The position numbers and the translations under genes are program-made. The notes beneath the pieces were generated by a model. That model was not told the DNA's origin, made no database searches, and was given only the letters and a program-made list of their open reading frames with translations. From the NCBI RefSeq assembly GCF_019112525.1, contig NZ_CP077800.1, forward strand, positions 1,364,001 to 1,428,000: a stretch of DNA of 64,000 bases. Reading direction: 5' to 3'. The DNA is from Modestobacter sp. L9-4 (lineage in GTDB: Bacteria > Actinomycetota > Actinomycetes > Mycobacteriales > Geodermatophilaceae). Position 1 is the first letter of the stretch. Each line of letters opens with the position of its first letter. Positions 21,159-28,701 of the stretch are shown piece after piece.

Positions 21159-22534
21159 GCCCGCACCAGCGCGAGGACCTCGTCGCGCACCTCGGCCATC
21201 CGGGCGGCGTCCGGGGCCTCGACGTTGAGCCGCAGCAGCGGCTCGGTGTTGCTGGCCCGCAGGTTGAACCAGGACCCGTCGGACAGGGAGACGGTCAGCC
21301 CGTCGAGCTCGTCGAAGGTGACGCCGTCCTGCTGGCCGAAGGTCTCCCGCACCGCGGCGACCCGCCCGGCGGCGTCGGCGACGGTGGAGTTGATCTCGCC
21401 GGAGGCGGCGTAGCGCTCGTACTGGGCGCTGATCTCCGACAGCGTGCGGGGCTGCTCGCCGAGGGCGGCCAGCACGTGCATCGCGGCCAGCATGCCGGTG
21501 TCGGCGCGCCAGAAGTCGCGGAAGTAGTAGTGCGCCGAGTGCTCGCCACCGAAGACGGCGTCGGTGCGGGCCATCTCGGCCTTGATGAACGAGTGGCCGA
21601 CGCGGGTGCGGACCGGCTCGCCGCCGTGCTCGCGGACGATCTCGGGCACGGCGCGGGAGGTGATCAGGTTGTGGATGATCGTCGTCCCGGTGCCCTTGGC
21701 CAGCTCGCGGACGGCGACCAGGGCGGTGATCGCCGAGGGGCTCACCGGCTCCCCGCGCTCGTCGATGATGAAGCAGCGGTCGGCGTCGCCGTCGAAGGCC
21801 AGCCCGATGTCGGCGCCGTGCTCCACGACCCCGGCCTGCAGGTCGACGAGGTTGGCCGGGTCCAGCGGGTTGGCCTCGTGGTTGGGGAAGGAGCCGTCGA
21901 GCTCGAAGTACATCGGCACGACGTCCAGCGGCAGCCCGTCGAGCACGACCGGGACGGTGAACCCGCCCATGCCGTTGCCGGCGTCGACGACGACCTTGAG
22001 CGGGCGGATGCCGGAGAGGTCGACCAGCCCGCGCAGGTAGGTGGCGTACTCGGCGACGAGGTCGCGGCTGCTCACCGTGCCCGGCGTCGTCACCTCGCGC
22101 TCGAAGACCGCCGCGCCGTCGACGAGCTGCTCGGCGACCTCGCGGATCTGCACCAGGCCGGAGTCCTGGCCGATCGGCGCCGCACCGGCCCGGCAGAGCT
22201 TGATGCCGTTGTACTGGGCCGGGTTGTGGCTGGCGGTGAACATCGCCCCGGGCATCTCCAGCGAGCCGGCCGCGAAGTAGAGCATGTCGGTGGAGCCGAG
22301 CCCGGCCTCCACGACGTCCACGCCGCGGGACAGCACGCCCTCGGCGAAGGCCCGCGACAGCGGCACGGAGGACTCGCGCATGTCGTGCGCGGTGACCACG
22401 GAGGTCGCGCCGGTCTCGGCGTGCACGAACTCCGCGAACGCGGCGCCGATGGCCCGGGCCACGCCCTCGTCCCACTGCTGCGGGACCAGGCCCCGGACGT
22501 CGTAGGCCTTGATGATCGATGTCAGGTCCGCCAC
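21155..22534 (-). CDS. manB: Phosphomannomutase/phosphoglucomutase
   Basis: 459 residues of the alpha-D-phosphohexomutase family. The catalytic serine loop is TASHNPAQYNGIK, the metal loop is FDGDADRC, the sugar loop is GGEHSAHYYFRDF, and the phosphate loop is LRASNTEPLLRLNVE. It makes mannose-1-phosphate for GDP-mannose (manC in this window) and may also act on glucose phosphate. The GTG at 22534 has TAGACT exactly six bases upstream and no ribosome site, so the operon manB-Trm112-SIS-CDF probably starts as a leaderless mRNA. Confidence 0.95.
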   Translation of the reverse strand: MADLTSIIKAYDVRGLVPQQWDEGVARAIGAAFAEFVHAETGATSVVTAHDMRESSVPLSRAFAEGVLSRGVDVVEAGLGSTDMLYFAAGSLEMPGAMFTASHNPAQYNGIKLCRAGAAPIGQDSGLVQIREVAEQLVDGAAVFEREVTTPGTVSSRDLVAEYATYLRGLVDLSGIRPLKVVVDAGNGMGGFTVPVVLDGLPLDVVPMYFELDGSFPNHEANPLDPANLVDLQAGVVEHGADIGLAFDGDADRCFIIDERGEPVSPSAITALVAVRELAKGTGTTIIHNLITSRAVPEIVREHGGEPVRTRVGHSFIKAEMARTDAVFGGEHSAHYYFRDFWRADTGMLAAMHVLAALGEQPRTLSEISAQYERYAASGEINSTVADAAGRVAAVRETFGQQDGVTFDELDGLTVSLSDGSWFNLRASNTEPLLRLNVEAPDAARMAEVRDEVLALVRA

Positions 22535-22540
22535 GGGGGG

Positions 22541-22546
22541 AGTCTA
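22541..22546 (-). promoter_or_regulatory. Predicted -10 element of the manB operon (leaderless)
   Basis: TAGACT on the minus strand, six bases (CCCCCC) before the GTG at 22534. Confidence 0.55.
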
Positions 22547-22603
22547 TGAGGACCCCGCCGATCCCACCGCCCGCGCGCCCGGACGTTCACCCGGGCGGGG
22601 CCG

Positions 22604-22957
22604 TCAGGGCAGGTTCGGGAGGATGCGCAGGTGCCCGCGGCGGGTGCCGCTGCCGTCGTCGGCGGGGTCCCGCGGGGGCTCGGGGCGGGCGGCCTCACGC
22701 ACGGCGTCGGCCAGCGCGAGCAGGTCGTCGCCGGTGGGCCCGGAGTCCTCGGTGTCGATCTCGTGCCGGACGACCTCCCAGCCGCGCGGCACGGTCAGCC
22801 GCTCGGCGTGGAACTCGCACAGGTCGTAGCTGTGCGGCTCCGAGTACGTCGCCAGCGGACCGACCACGGCCGTCGACTCCGCGTACACGTACGTCAGGGT
22901 CGCCGCTGCCGGTTGCGCGCAGCCGCTACGCGAGCAGCGCCGTGACTGCCTCACCAC
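22604..22957 (-). CDS. DUF3499 family protein
   Basis: 117 residues. The start VVRQSRRCSRSGCAQPAAAT, then LTYVYAESTAVVGPLATYSE and HSYDLCEFHAERLTVPRGWE, is the DUF3499 pattern found next to manB in actinobacteria (Rv3258c). CxxxxC plus CxxH suggest a metal site. Two GTG codons stand side by side (22957 and 22954); GAGG at 22963-22966 is closer to ideal spacing for the second. Function unknown. Confidence 0.85.
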   Translation of the reverse strand: MVRQSRRCSRSGCAQPAAATLTYVYAESTAVVGPLATYSEPHSYDLCEFHAERLTVPRGWEVVRHEIDTEDSGPTGDDLLALADAVREAARPEPPRDPADDGSGTRRGHLRILPNLP

Positions 22958-23114
22958 CGGTTCCTCACGTCCAGCACAGTAATCCCGCAGTGCCGGTCCG
23001 GTCAGCACCGACACCAGACGGACGTCGCAGCTGGCACCAGTGACACCACCGTTCCCGGCTGGCACAGACTGTCCCCGACCAGTCCTGGACGAGGGACGAC
23101 GGAGGGGCAGCGCG

Positions 23115-23864
23115 ATGACGCAGTCGACAGAGACGCTCCTGCTGCTGGGCGGGCGCAGTGAGATCGGCCTGGAGCTGGCCGAGCGGCTGGTGCGGGGCAA
23201 CGTCTCCCGCGTGGTGCTGGCCGCCCGCGACAGCGGGTCGCTGGCCGCCGAGGAGGCGCGGCTGCGGGCTGCCGGGGCGGTGGAGGTGCAGCGGCTGGAG
23301 TTCGACGCCGACGACGTCGCCCGGCACGCCGAGGTGCTGGCGGAGGCGTGGCGGATGGCGCCGGTGACCGTGGCGGTGGTGGCCTTCGGCGTGCTGGGCG
23401 ACCAGGCCCGCGCCGAGCGCGACGCCGCGCACGCGGTAACGGTGGTGCACACCGACTACGTGGCGCAGGTGTCGGTGCTGACCCACCTGGCCGGGCTGAT
23501 GCGCGCGCAGGGCACCGGGGCGATCGTGGCGTTCTCCTCCGTCGCCGGGGTGCGGGTCCGCCGGGCCAACTACGTCTACGGGTCGGCCAAGGCCGGTCTC
23601 GACGGCTTCGCCAGCGGCCTCGGCGACGCCCTGCACGGCAGCGGCGTGCGGCTGCTGCTGGTTCGCCCGGGCTTCGTGGTCGGCCGGATGACCCAGGGCA
23701 TGAGCCCCGCTCCCCTGTCCAGCACGCCGGCCCAGGTGGCCGAGGCGACGGTGCGCGCCCTGGACGCCGGCCGCCAGGTCGTCTGGGTGCCCGGTTCGCT
23801 GCGCTGGCTGTTCGCGGTCATGCGGCTGCTGCCGCGGGCGGTCTGGCGCCGGCTGCCCCGGTGA
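23115..23864 (+). CDS. DprE2-like short-chain dehydrogenase (paralogue)
   Basis: 249 residues. The Rossmann motif is LLLLGGRSEIGLELAERL, the catalytic Ser region is VAFSSVAGVR, and the Tyr/Lys pair is NYVYGSAKAGLDGFASGL. The end VWVPGSLRWLFAVMRLLPRA is collinear with that of dprE2 at 57073-57828 (VWVPGAMRWVMSGLRHTPRA), so this is a second DprE2-type reductase. DprE2 reduces the 2-keto intermediate to decaprenyl-phosphoryl-arabinose. No DprE1-like oxidase adjoins this copy, so substrate and role are open. ATG 23115 follows GGAGGGG at 23101-23107. Confidence 0.82.
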   Translation: MTQSTETLLLLGGRSEIGLELAERLVRGNVSRVVLAARDSGSLAAEEARLRAAGAVEVQRLEFDADDVARHAEVLAEAWRMAPVTVAVVAFGVLGDQARAERDAAHAVTVVHTDYVAQVSVLTHLAGLMRAQGTGAIVAFSSVAGVRVRRANYVYGSAKAGLDGFASGLGDALHGSGVRLLLVRPGFVVGRMTQGMSPAPLSSTPAQVAEATVRALDAGRQVVWVPGSLRWLFAVMRLLPRAVWRRLPR

Positions 23865-23930
23865 CGACCGACCGGCGGGGCGCGTTCCCCGCCCGGCCGG
23901 CCGGTCCGGCGACGTAGGCTGCGCACCGCG

Positions 23931-24386
23931 ATGGACCATCCCCCTGCACGCGCCCGGCGCGACCGCCACGGCCGCGGCCTGCGCGGCCGCCTCGTCCCCC
24001 CGACCGTGCCGCTGTCCCGCAGCCGGGCCGAGCAGTTCGACGACCTCGTCCTGGACGCCGTCGAGGACCTCGAGCGGCGCTGGGAGCGGGAGCTCGCCGG
24101 TGTCGAGTTCGCCGTCGAGGACGTGCCGTGGGTCGACCACAGCAGCCCGGACGACGTGGTGCTGGACTCCGACGTGCTCGACGACAGCAGCGTGCCGCTG
24201 GCGCGGGTGCTGCCGGCGCACCGCGAGGGCGGGCAGGAGCACCCGGCCCGGATCGTGGTCTACCGGCGCCCGCTGGAGATCCGGGCCGCCGACCGCGACG
24301 ACCTCGCCGACCTGGTGCGCGACGTCGTCGTCGACCAGGTGGCGGTGCTGCTGGGCCGTGACCCGGAGGAGATCGACCCCATCTGA
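23931..24386 (+). CDS. Zincin-fold (metallopeptidase-like) protein lacking HExxH
   Basis: 151 residues. SRSRAEQFDDLVLDAVEDLE, FAVEDVPWV, and RIVVYRRPLEIRAADRDDLA fit the zincin-like metallopeptidase family (PF06262-type) that neighbours manB/whiB2 in actinobacteria (Rv3259 position). In catalytic members a helix with HExxH occurs where this protein reads LVRDVVVDQVAVLLGRDPEE; the histidines and glutamate are absent. The protein is therefore probably not a peptidase. TAGGCT at 23915-23920 is a good -10 with a leader of a few bases only. Confidence 0.72.
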   Translation: MDHPPARARRDRHGRGLRGRLVPPTVPLSRSRAEQFDDLVLDAVEDLERRWERELAGVEFAVEDVPWVDHSSPDDVVLDSDVLDDSSVPLARVLPAHREGGQEHPARIVVYRRPLEIRAADRDDLADLVRDVVVDQVAVLLGRDPEEIDPI

Positions 24387-24396
24387 GCCCGGCGGC

Positions 24397-24810
24397 TCAC
24401 TCCCGGAAGACGACCCAGCGCAGCATGACGAAGTTGCACGCCGTACCGAAGCCCTGGGAGATCGCCCAGGCGAGGGTGACCTCCCAGCTGGACTCCGGCA
24501 GCACCGCCAGGGCCAGGGCGTTGACGCCGAGGATGACGAAGAACGTCACGCTGTAGAGCATCGCGAAGCCCGCGGCCCGCCGCCGGCCGCCCTCGACCTG
24601 GAAGGCCCACCGCCGGTTGAGCGCGTAGGCGGTGGTGGTGCCGACGACGAAGCTGATCGCGCGGGCACCCCAGGTGGGCAGGCCCAGGTGCAGCATCAGC
24701 GTGTAGACGCAGTAGTCGACCACCGCGCTGAACCCGCCGACGGCGGCGAACCGGACCAGCTGGTCGATGAGCCCGCGGCGGTCCGTCCGGGCCGGGTCCG
24801 TTGCAGCCAC
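24397..24810 (-). CDS. GtrA family membrane protein (Rv3789-like)
   Basis: 137 residues with four transmembrane helices. QLVRFAAVGGFSAVVDYCVY opens the family, then WGARAISFVVGTTTAYALNR and RRWAFQVEG are the GtrA hallmark. GtrA proteins handle polyprenyl-phosphate sugars at the membrane. In M. tuberculosis the GtrA protein Rv3789 lies beside dprE1/dprE2 and is tied to arabinogalactan synthesis, either in moving decaprenyl-phosphoryl-arabinose or recruiting AftA. A similar job is likely here, although the gene sits 33 kb from dprE1. The GTG at 24810 follows GGAGG with six bases between. Confidence 0.85.
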   Translation of the reverse strand: MAATDPARTDRRGLIDQLVRFAAVGGFSAVVDYCVYTLMLHLGLPTWGARAISFVVGTTTAYALNRRWAFQVEGGRRRAAGFAMLYSVTFFVILGVNALALAVLPESSWEVTLAWAISQGFGTACNFVMLRWVVFRE

Positions 24811-24931
24811 GAAGAGTCCTCCAGGTGAGCCGGGTGCGGACAGGACTGTAGGTGACCGGGCCACCGCGACCGGTCCGGTGGCGGCGGTCCGTGGAGGCGA
24901 CCGGCGGTGCGCTGCCATGCTGGGCGGCGAC

Positions 24932-26146
24932 ATGGGCACTGCAGCGGACGCACAACCGGGCACCTGGATCACCGTCGGCGTCCTGGTGGGCCTGGCCCTG
25001 GCGCTGCTGCTGGGCGTCCTCCTCGGCGGCGTGCTGCGCGCGCGCCGCGCCGTGCGTGCCCGCCGTGCCGCGGCACCTCCCCCGGCGGTCGAGCCGCGCC
25101 CCGAGGCCCCGGCCGCGGTGACCGGCTTCCCGGTCGACGACCTGCCGGGCTTCCTCGACCAGCCACCCGGCTGGGACGCCGGGCCCACCACGCTGCCGCC
25201 GGCCGGACCGGCGCCGGCCGACGGGGCGGCCGTCGACGGGCCGGCCGTCGCCGAGGCGCCCCGCACCGGGTCGACCGCTGCCGGGGACGCCGCCGGGCCC
25301 ACGGGGCACGACGGCGCAGCCGGGCCGGGCACCACGCCGGGTCCGGGCGGCACGGCGGGCCTCACCGCCGCGGTCGTGCTGCTGGTCGCCGCGGTGGTGG
25401 TCGCCTTCGTCGGTGGCTCCGCCGGCACCTCCCCGGCCGCGGACGCCGCGGTGGCGACCACGCCTGCCGCCCAGCCCACGCCCGGGGCGGCGGCCACGTC
25501 GGGGACCCAGGCCTCGTCAGGAGCGCCGGCCACGTCAGGAGCCGAGTCCACGCTCGTCGCACCGTCCGGGCCGGCGACCCCGGGACTGGACCCGGCCGCG
25601 CCCACCACGCAGGCACCGGCGGACAGCAGCGCGACCACCGCCGGGTCGCTCGCGCTCACGTCGGTGCCGCTGGGGAGCTCCGGGATCGCGGCCACGGCGA
25701 CCTTCCAGGGCGTGGTGCTCGAGCAGCGGGCGGTCGGGCTGACCGTCACCTACCCCGGCGTCAGCGTCTCCACCGACGGCCGGCGCGCGCTGGCGCACGT
25801 GCGGCTGCCGACCTTCAACTGCCTCACCCCCGAGCCGCCGGCCGACCCCACGCAGGCCAACTGCGTCCCGACGCTCACCGAGTACGCCGACCTCACCGAC
25901 CCCGGCCTGCAGGTGTCCCGCGACGGCGACCGGGTGGAGCTGGTCGGGCTGTTCGCCACCTACACCCGGCCCAACGGCAGCCCGCCGGTCTACACCGGGC
26001 GGGCCTACCAGCTCACCGCCGCCATGGCGCCCGACGGCCCGCGCGACGGGGACGCGGTCGCGGCGGCCGGGGTGGTGCGGATCGGGCTCGACAGCGCGCC
26101 GTCGATGCCCGAGCCCGGGGTCAACCGGCTGCAGTTCCCCGGCTGA
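24932..26146 (+). CDS. Membrane-anchored hypothetical protein
   Basis: 404 residues. TM1 is about 11-35 (WITVGVLVGLALALLLGVLL). A proline/alanine-rich stretch follows, then TM2 at about 145-165 (LTAAVVLLVAAVVVAFVGG). A Thr/Ala/Pro-rich region (about 170-250) leads to a folded C-terminal domain of about 150 residues with two cysteines (FNCLTPEPP; NCVPTLTEYADL) that may form a disulfide. The low-complexity part resembles a wall-spanning spacer. Its 3' end overlaps the convergent gene 26121-26990 by 26 bases. I do not recognise the family. Starts at 24917 and 24932 are both possible. Confidence 0.6.
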   Translation: MGTAADAQPGTWITVGVLVGLALALLLGVLLGGVLRARRAVRARRAAAPPPAVEPRPEAPAAVTGFPVDDLPGFLDQPPGWDAGPTTLPPAGPAPADGAAVDGPAVAEAPRTGSTAAGDAAGPTGHDGAAGPGTTPGPGGTAGLTAAVVLLVAAVVVAFVGGSAGTSPAADAAVATTPAAQPTPGAAATSGTQASSGAPATSGAESTLVAPSGPATPGLDPAAPTTQAPADSSATTAGSLALTSVPLGSSGIAATATFQGVVLEQRAVGLTVTYPGVSVSTDGRRALAHVRLPTFNCLTPEPPADPTQANCVPTLTEYADLTDPGLQVSRDGDRVELVGLFATYTRPNGSPPVYTGRAYQLTAAMAPDGPRDGDAVAAAGVVRIGLDSAPSMPEPGVNRLQFPG

Positions 26147-26990
26147 CGCCCGAGCGCCGGCCCAGCCGCACCAGCCCGGCCGAGGCGGTCAGCGTCACCG
26201 ACGGGGAGGCGAGCTCCCGGCGGAGCCCGCCGACGTCGCTGCTCCCCCACCACGGCCAGCGGTCCACACCGGCGGGGCCGCGGTCCAGCAGCGTGAGCAG
26301 GACGGCGGCCGGCCGGTCCGGGGACGGGCCGGCGACGACGGCCAGCTCGAGCTGGCCGATCGCGGCGTGCAGCCGGGCCGCGGTGCGGACGAACAGACGC
26401 TGGTGGTCGGGCACCCCGGCCAGCACGGCCGGCAGCGCCCGCTCCAGCTCGGCCGGGTCGGTGGTGCGGCGGACGTCGGCCACGGTGTCCAGCTCGTCGA
26501 CGAGGCGGCGGCTGCGGCTGGTGGCGAACTGGGAGTCCAGCATCACCGCCCCCAGCGCGGCCAGCGTGGGGTCCCCCAGCGGCAGGCCGGACAGCCGCAG
26601 CGTCCAGGGGCCGCGGAGCCCGTCCAGCAGGTCGACCAGACCGTCGGCCAGGGCGGTGGCGGCCTCGGGGTCGCGGGCCAGGAGCCGCGCGGGCGGCCGG
26701 CCCTCGGGCAGCGGTCCCGGCTCGGCGCCGAGCAGGGTGACGGCGGTGGTCGCACCGCGGCGGCGCAGGGCCAGCAGGGCGGCGGCGTCGGGCCGGTCAC
26801 CGGCGTGGCGGGCGACGACCACCGCGCAGGGGCGGACCCTGGCCAGCGGCCCGGTCGGCAGGACGTTCAGGGCGGCGGTCAGCCACGGCCCACGCGCGGG
26901 CACCGGGGCGGCGAGGTCGGCCATGAGCGGCGCGGCGGCGCGGATCTCGGCGACCACCCGGGCACGCCCGACGGCTTCGCGGGTCAGCAC
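26121..26990 (-). CDS. Hypothetical protein
   Basis: 289 residues, soluble, Ala/Leu/Arg-rich. PWTLRLSGLPLGDPTLAALG, RRLVDELDTVADVRRTTDPA and RLFVRTAARLHAAIGQLELA look helical. No catalytic signature, signal peptide or TM segment is visible. The codon pattern (strong G/C at third positions) supports coding. It lies between whiB2 and the hypothetical membrane protein and overlaps the latter tail to tail by 26 bases. The GTG at 26990 is the outermost start; an internal one is possible. Confidence 0.6.
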   Translation of the reverse strand: MLTREAVGRARVVAEIRAAAPLMADLAAPVPARGPWLTAALNVLPTGPLARVRPCAVVVARHAGDRPDAAALLALRRRGATTAVTLLGAEPGPLPEGRPPARLLARDPEAATALADGLVDLLDGLRGPWTLRLSGLPLGDPTLAALGAVMLDSQFATSRSRRLVDELDTVADVRRTTDPAELERALPAVLAGVPDHQRLFVRTAARLHAAIGQLELAVVAGPSPDRPAAVLLTLLDRGPAGVDRWPWWGSSDVGGLRRELASPSVTLTASAGLVRLGRRSGVSRGTAAG

Positions 26991-27057
26991 ACCGCCCAGT
27001 CGACCACACCCGAGGGGGACCGGGTCGATCGACCGTCAGCGGTGACGGTCCAGCGGC

Positions 27058-27109
27058 CCTCCTGCAGGGGCCCGCCCGCGAGCCTGTGAGCGGGTGGGGG
27101 GCAGGAGGG
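27058..27109. terminator. Hairpin downstream of whiB2
   Basis: CCCTCCTGC (27058-27066) pairs with GCAGGAGGG (27101-27109) and encloses a second stem (CCCGCCCGC with GCGGGTGGG, wobble pairs). The layout and parts of the sequence (GCGGTGGGGGGCA-type 3' arm, then GGGTCCTT) repeat the ahcY hairpin at 15817-15867. Confidence 0.7.
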
Positions 27110-27116
27110 TCCTTCC

Positions 27117-27443
27117 TCAGGCGCGGCGGCGCAGCCGGCGGCGCTCACGCTCGGACAGGCCGCCCCAGATGCCGAAGCGCTCGTCGTTGCCGAGCGCGTA
27201 CTCCAGGCACTCGGCCCGGACCTCGCAGCCGGTGCAGATCTTCTTGGCCTCGCGGGTGGAGCCGCCCTTCTCCGGGAAGAACGCCTCCGGGTCGGTCTCG
27301 GCGCACAGCGCGCGCTCCTGCCAGCCCTGCTCGTCGGCGTCCTGGCCGACGTCGAGCACGCCGGCCGTGCGCAGTGCGTCCGCAGCCGGCGCGGGCGTCG
27401 TCGTGGACTGGTGCTCGCTCAACCAAGAGACCTCGGCCATCAC
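27117..27443 (-). CDS. whiB2: WhiB family transcriptional regulator, WhiB2/WhmD type
   Basis: 108 residues. Four cysteines for a 4Fe-4S cluster: ALCAETDPEAFFPEKGG, then KKICTGCEVRAECLEYAL. The WhiB turn is FGIWGGLSERERRRLRRR with its basic tail. WhiB2 acts with the primary sigma factor and WhiA to control septation genes in actinomycetes. Gene order DUF3499 / zincin / whiB2 / fbiA / fbiB matches M. tuberculosis Rv3258c-Rv3262. It is divergent from fbiA. Starts MMAEV and MAEV are one codon apart; GAGGGG lies about 11 bases upstream. Confidence 0.92.
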   Translation of the reverse strand: MMAEVSWLSEHQSTTTPAPAADALRTAGVLDVGQDADEQGWQERALCAETDPEAFFPEKGGSTREAKKICTGCEVRAECLEYALGNDERFGIWGGLSERERRRLRRRA

Positions 27444-27741
27444 GTTGCGTCCCCTCTCGCTCCGTCACGGCGTGCGTCCCCGGGCGGATCCCGAGCGGCC
27501 AGCGCCTGATGACAACATCGGAATTACACGCGTGTCGTTGAGTCGAGGTCAAGTCGGACCGGTGTATCGCCGGGACTCACAGGTCACACCCGTCCCCCGG
27601 CGTCCGTCAGTGGTCACCAGCCACCGCGACACGCCGTCCCGCTGGCCACCATCTGCCATGCCCAGCTGCCCGGTTCGTGCAGTTCACCTGTGCACTGGCC
27701 GGGTGCCCGGTGCACTTCTGACGATCAGGCACCATGGCGGT
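27444..27741. promoter_or_regulatory. Divergent whiB2-fbiA control region
   Basis: 298 bases without a gene. The stretch 27508-27560 is markedly AT-richer than its surroundings and holds a perfect palindrome ACACGCGTGT at 27526-27535, a plausible operator. It must carry the promoters of whiB2 (left) and fbiA (right). I could not fix a -10 for either gene. Confidence 0.45.
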
Positions 27742-28701
27742 GTGCACATCGTCGTACTGGCAGGTGGCGTCGGTGGCGCCCGCTTCCTCCGTGGCCTGCT
27801 CGACGCCGCCCCCGACGCCGACGTCACCGCCGTGGTGAACACCGGCGACGACGTGACGATGCACGGGCTGCGGATCTGCCCGGACCTGGACACCGTGATG
27901 TACACGCTCGGTGACGGGATCGACGAGGAGCGCGGCTGGGGCCAGCGCGGGGAGACCTGGACGGTCAAGGAGCAGCTGGCCGCCTACGGTGCCGAGCCCA
28001 CCTGGTTCGGCCTCGGTGACCGTGACCTGGCCACGCACCTCGTGCGCACCCGGATGCTGAGGTCCGGCCACCCGCTGTCGGAGGTCACCGCGACCCTGGC
28101 GCAGCGCTGGCAGCCCGGCGTCCGGCTGCTGCCGATGAGCGACCAGCGGGTGGAGACCCACGTCGTGGTGGCCGACCCTGCGGGCGGCGAGCGCACGGTC
28201 CACTTCCAGGAGTGGTGGGTGCGGCACCGCGCCGCGCTCGACGCGCAGCGCTTCGTCCAGGTCGGGGTGGACGACGCCCGGCCCGGCCCCGGCGTGGTCG
28301 AGGCGCTCACCACCGCCGACGCCGTCCTGTTCGCCCCGTCCAACCCCGTGGTGTCGATCGGCACCGTCCTGGGGGTGCCGGGCATCCGCGACGCGGTGCG
28401 GGCTGCCGCCGGGCGGGTCGTGGGCGTGTCCCCCATCGTGTCCGACGCGCCGCTGCGCGGCATGGCCGACCGGTGCCTGCCGGTCGTCGGGGTCGAGGTC
28501 AGCGCCGAGGGCGTGGGCCGGCACTACGGCGCCCGCTCGGCCGGCGGCGTGCTGGACGCGTGGCTGGTGCACACCGGTGACACCGCCGACGTCCCTGGTG
28601 TCGACGTCCGGTCGGTGCCGCTGCTGATGAGCGACCCCGACGCCACCCGGGCGCTGGCCCAGGCCGCCCTGGACGCCGCGCTCGCCGGGTCCGCACGCTG
28701 A
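27742..28701 (+). CDS. fbiA: 2-phospho-L-lactate transferase FbiA (CofD)
   Basis: 319 residues. FbiA joins the phosphoenolpyruvate- or lactate-derived guanylyl donor to the deazaflavin FO, making (dehydro-)F420-0. Seen motifs: HIVVLAGGVGGARFLRGL at the very start, AVVNTGDDVTMHGLRICPDL, and LFAPSNPVVSIGTVLGVPGI. The length equals that of known FbiA. The GTG at 27742 puts the N-terminal strand directly at the start. It overlaps fbiB by one base (TGATG), so both are co-translated. Confidence 0.95.
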   Translation: MHIVVLAGGVGGARFLRGLLDAAPDADVTAVVNTGDDVTMHGLRICPDLDTVMYTLGDGIDEERGWGQRGETWTVKEQLAAYGAEPTWFGLGDRDLATHLVRTRMLRSGHPLSEVTATLAQRWQPGVRLLPMSDQRVETHVVVADPAGGERTVHFQEWWVRHRAALDAQRFVQVGVDDARPGPGVVEALTTADAVLFAPSNPVVSIGTVLGVPGIRDAVRAAAGRVVGVSPIVSDAPLRGMADRCLPVVGVEVSAEGVGRHYGARSAGGVLDAWLVHTGDTADVPGVDVRSVPLLMSDPDATRALAQAALDAALAGSAR

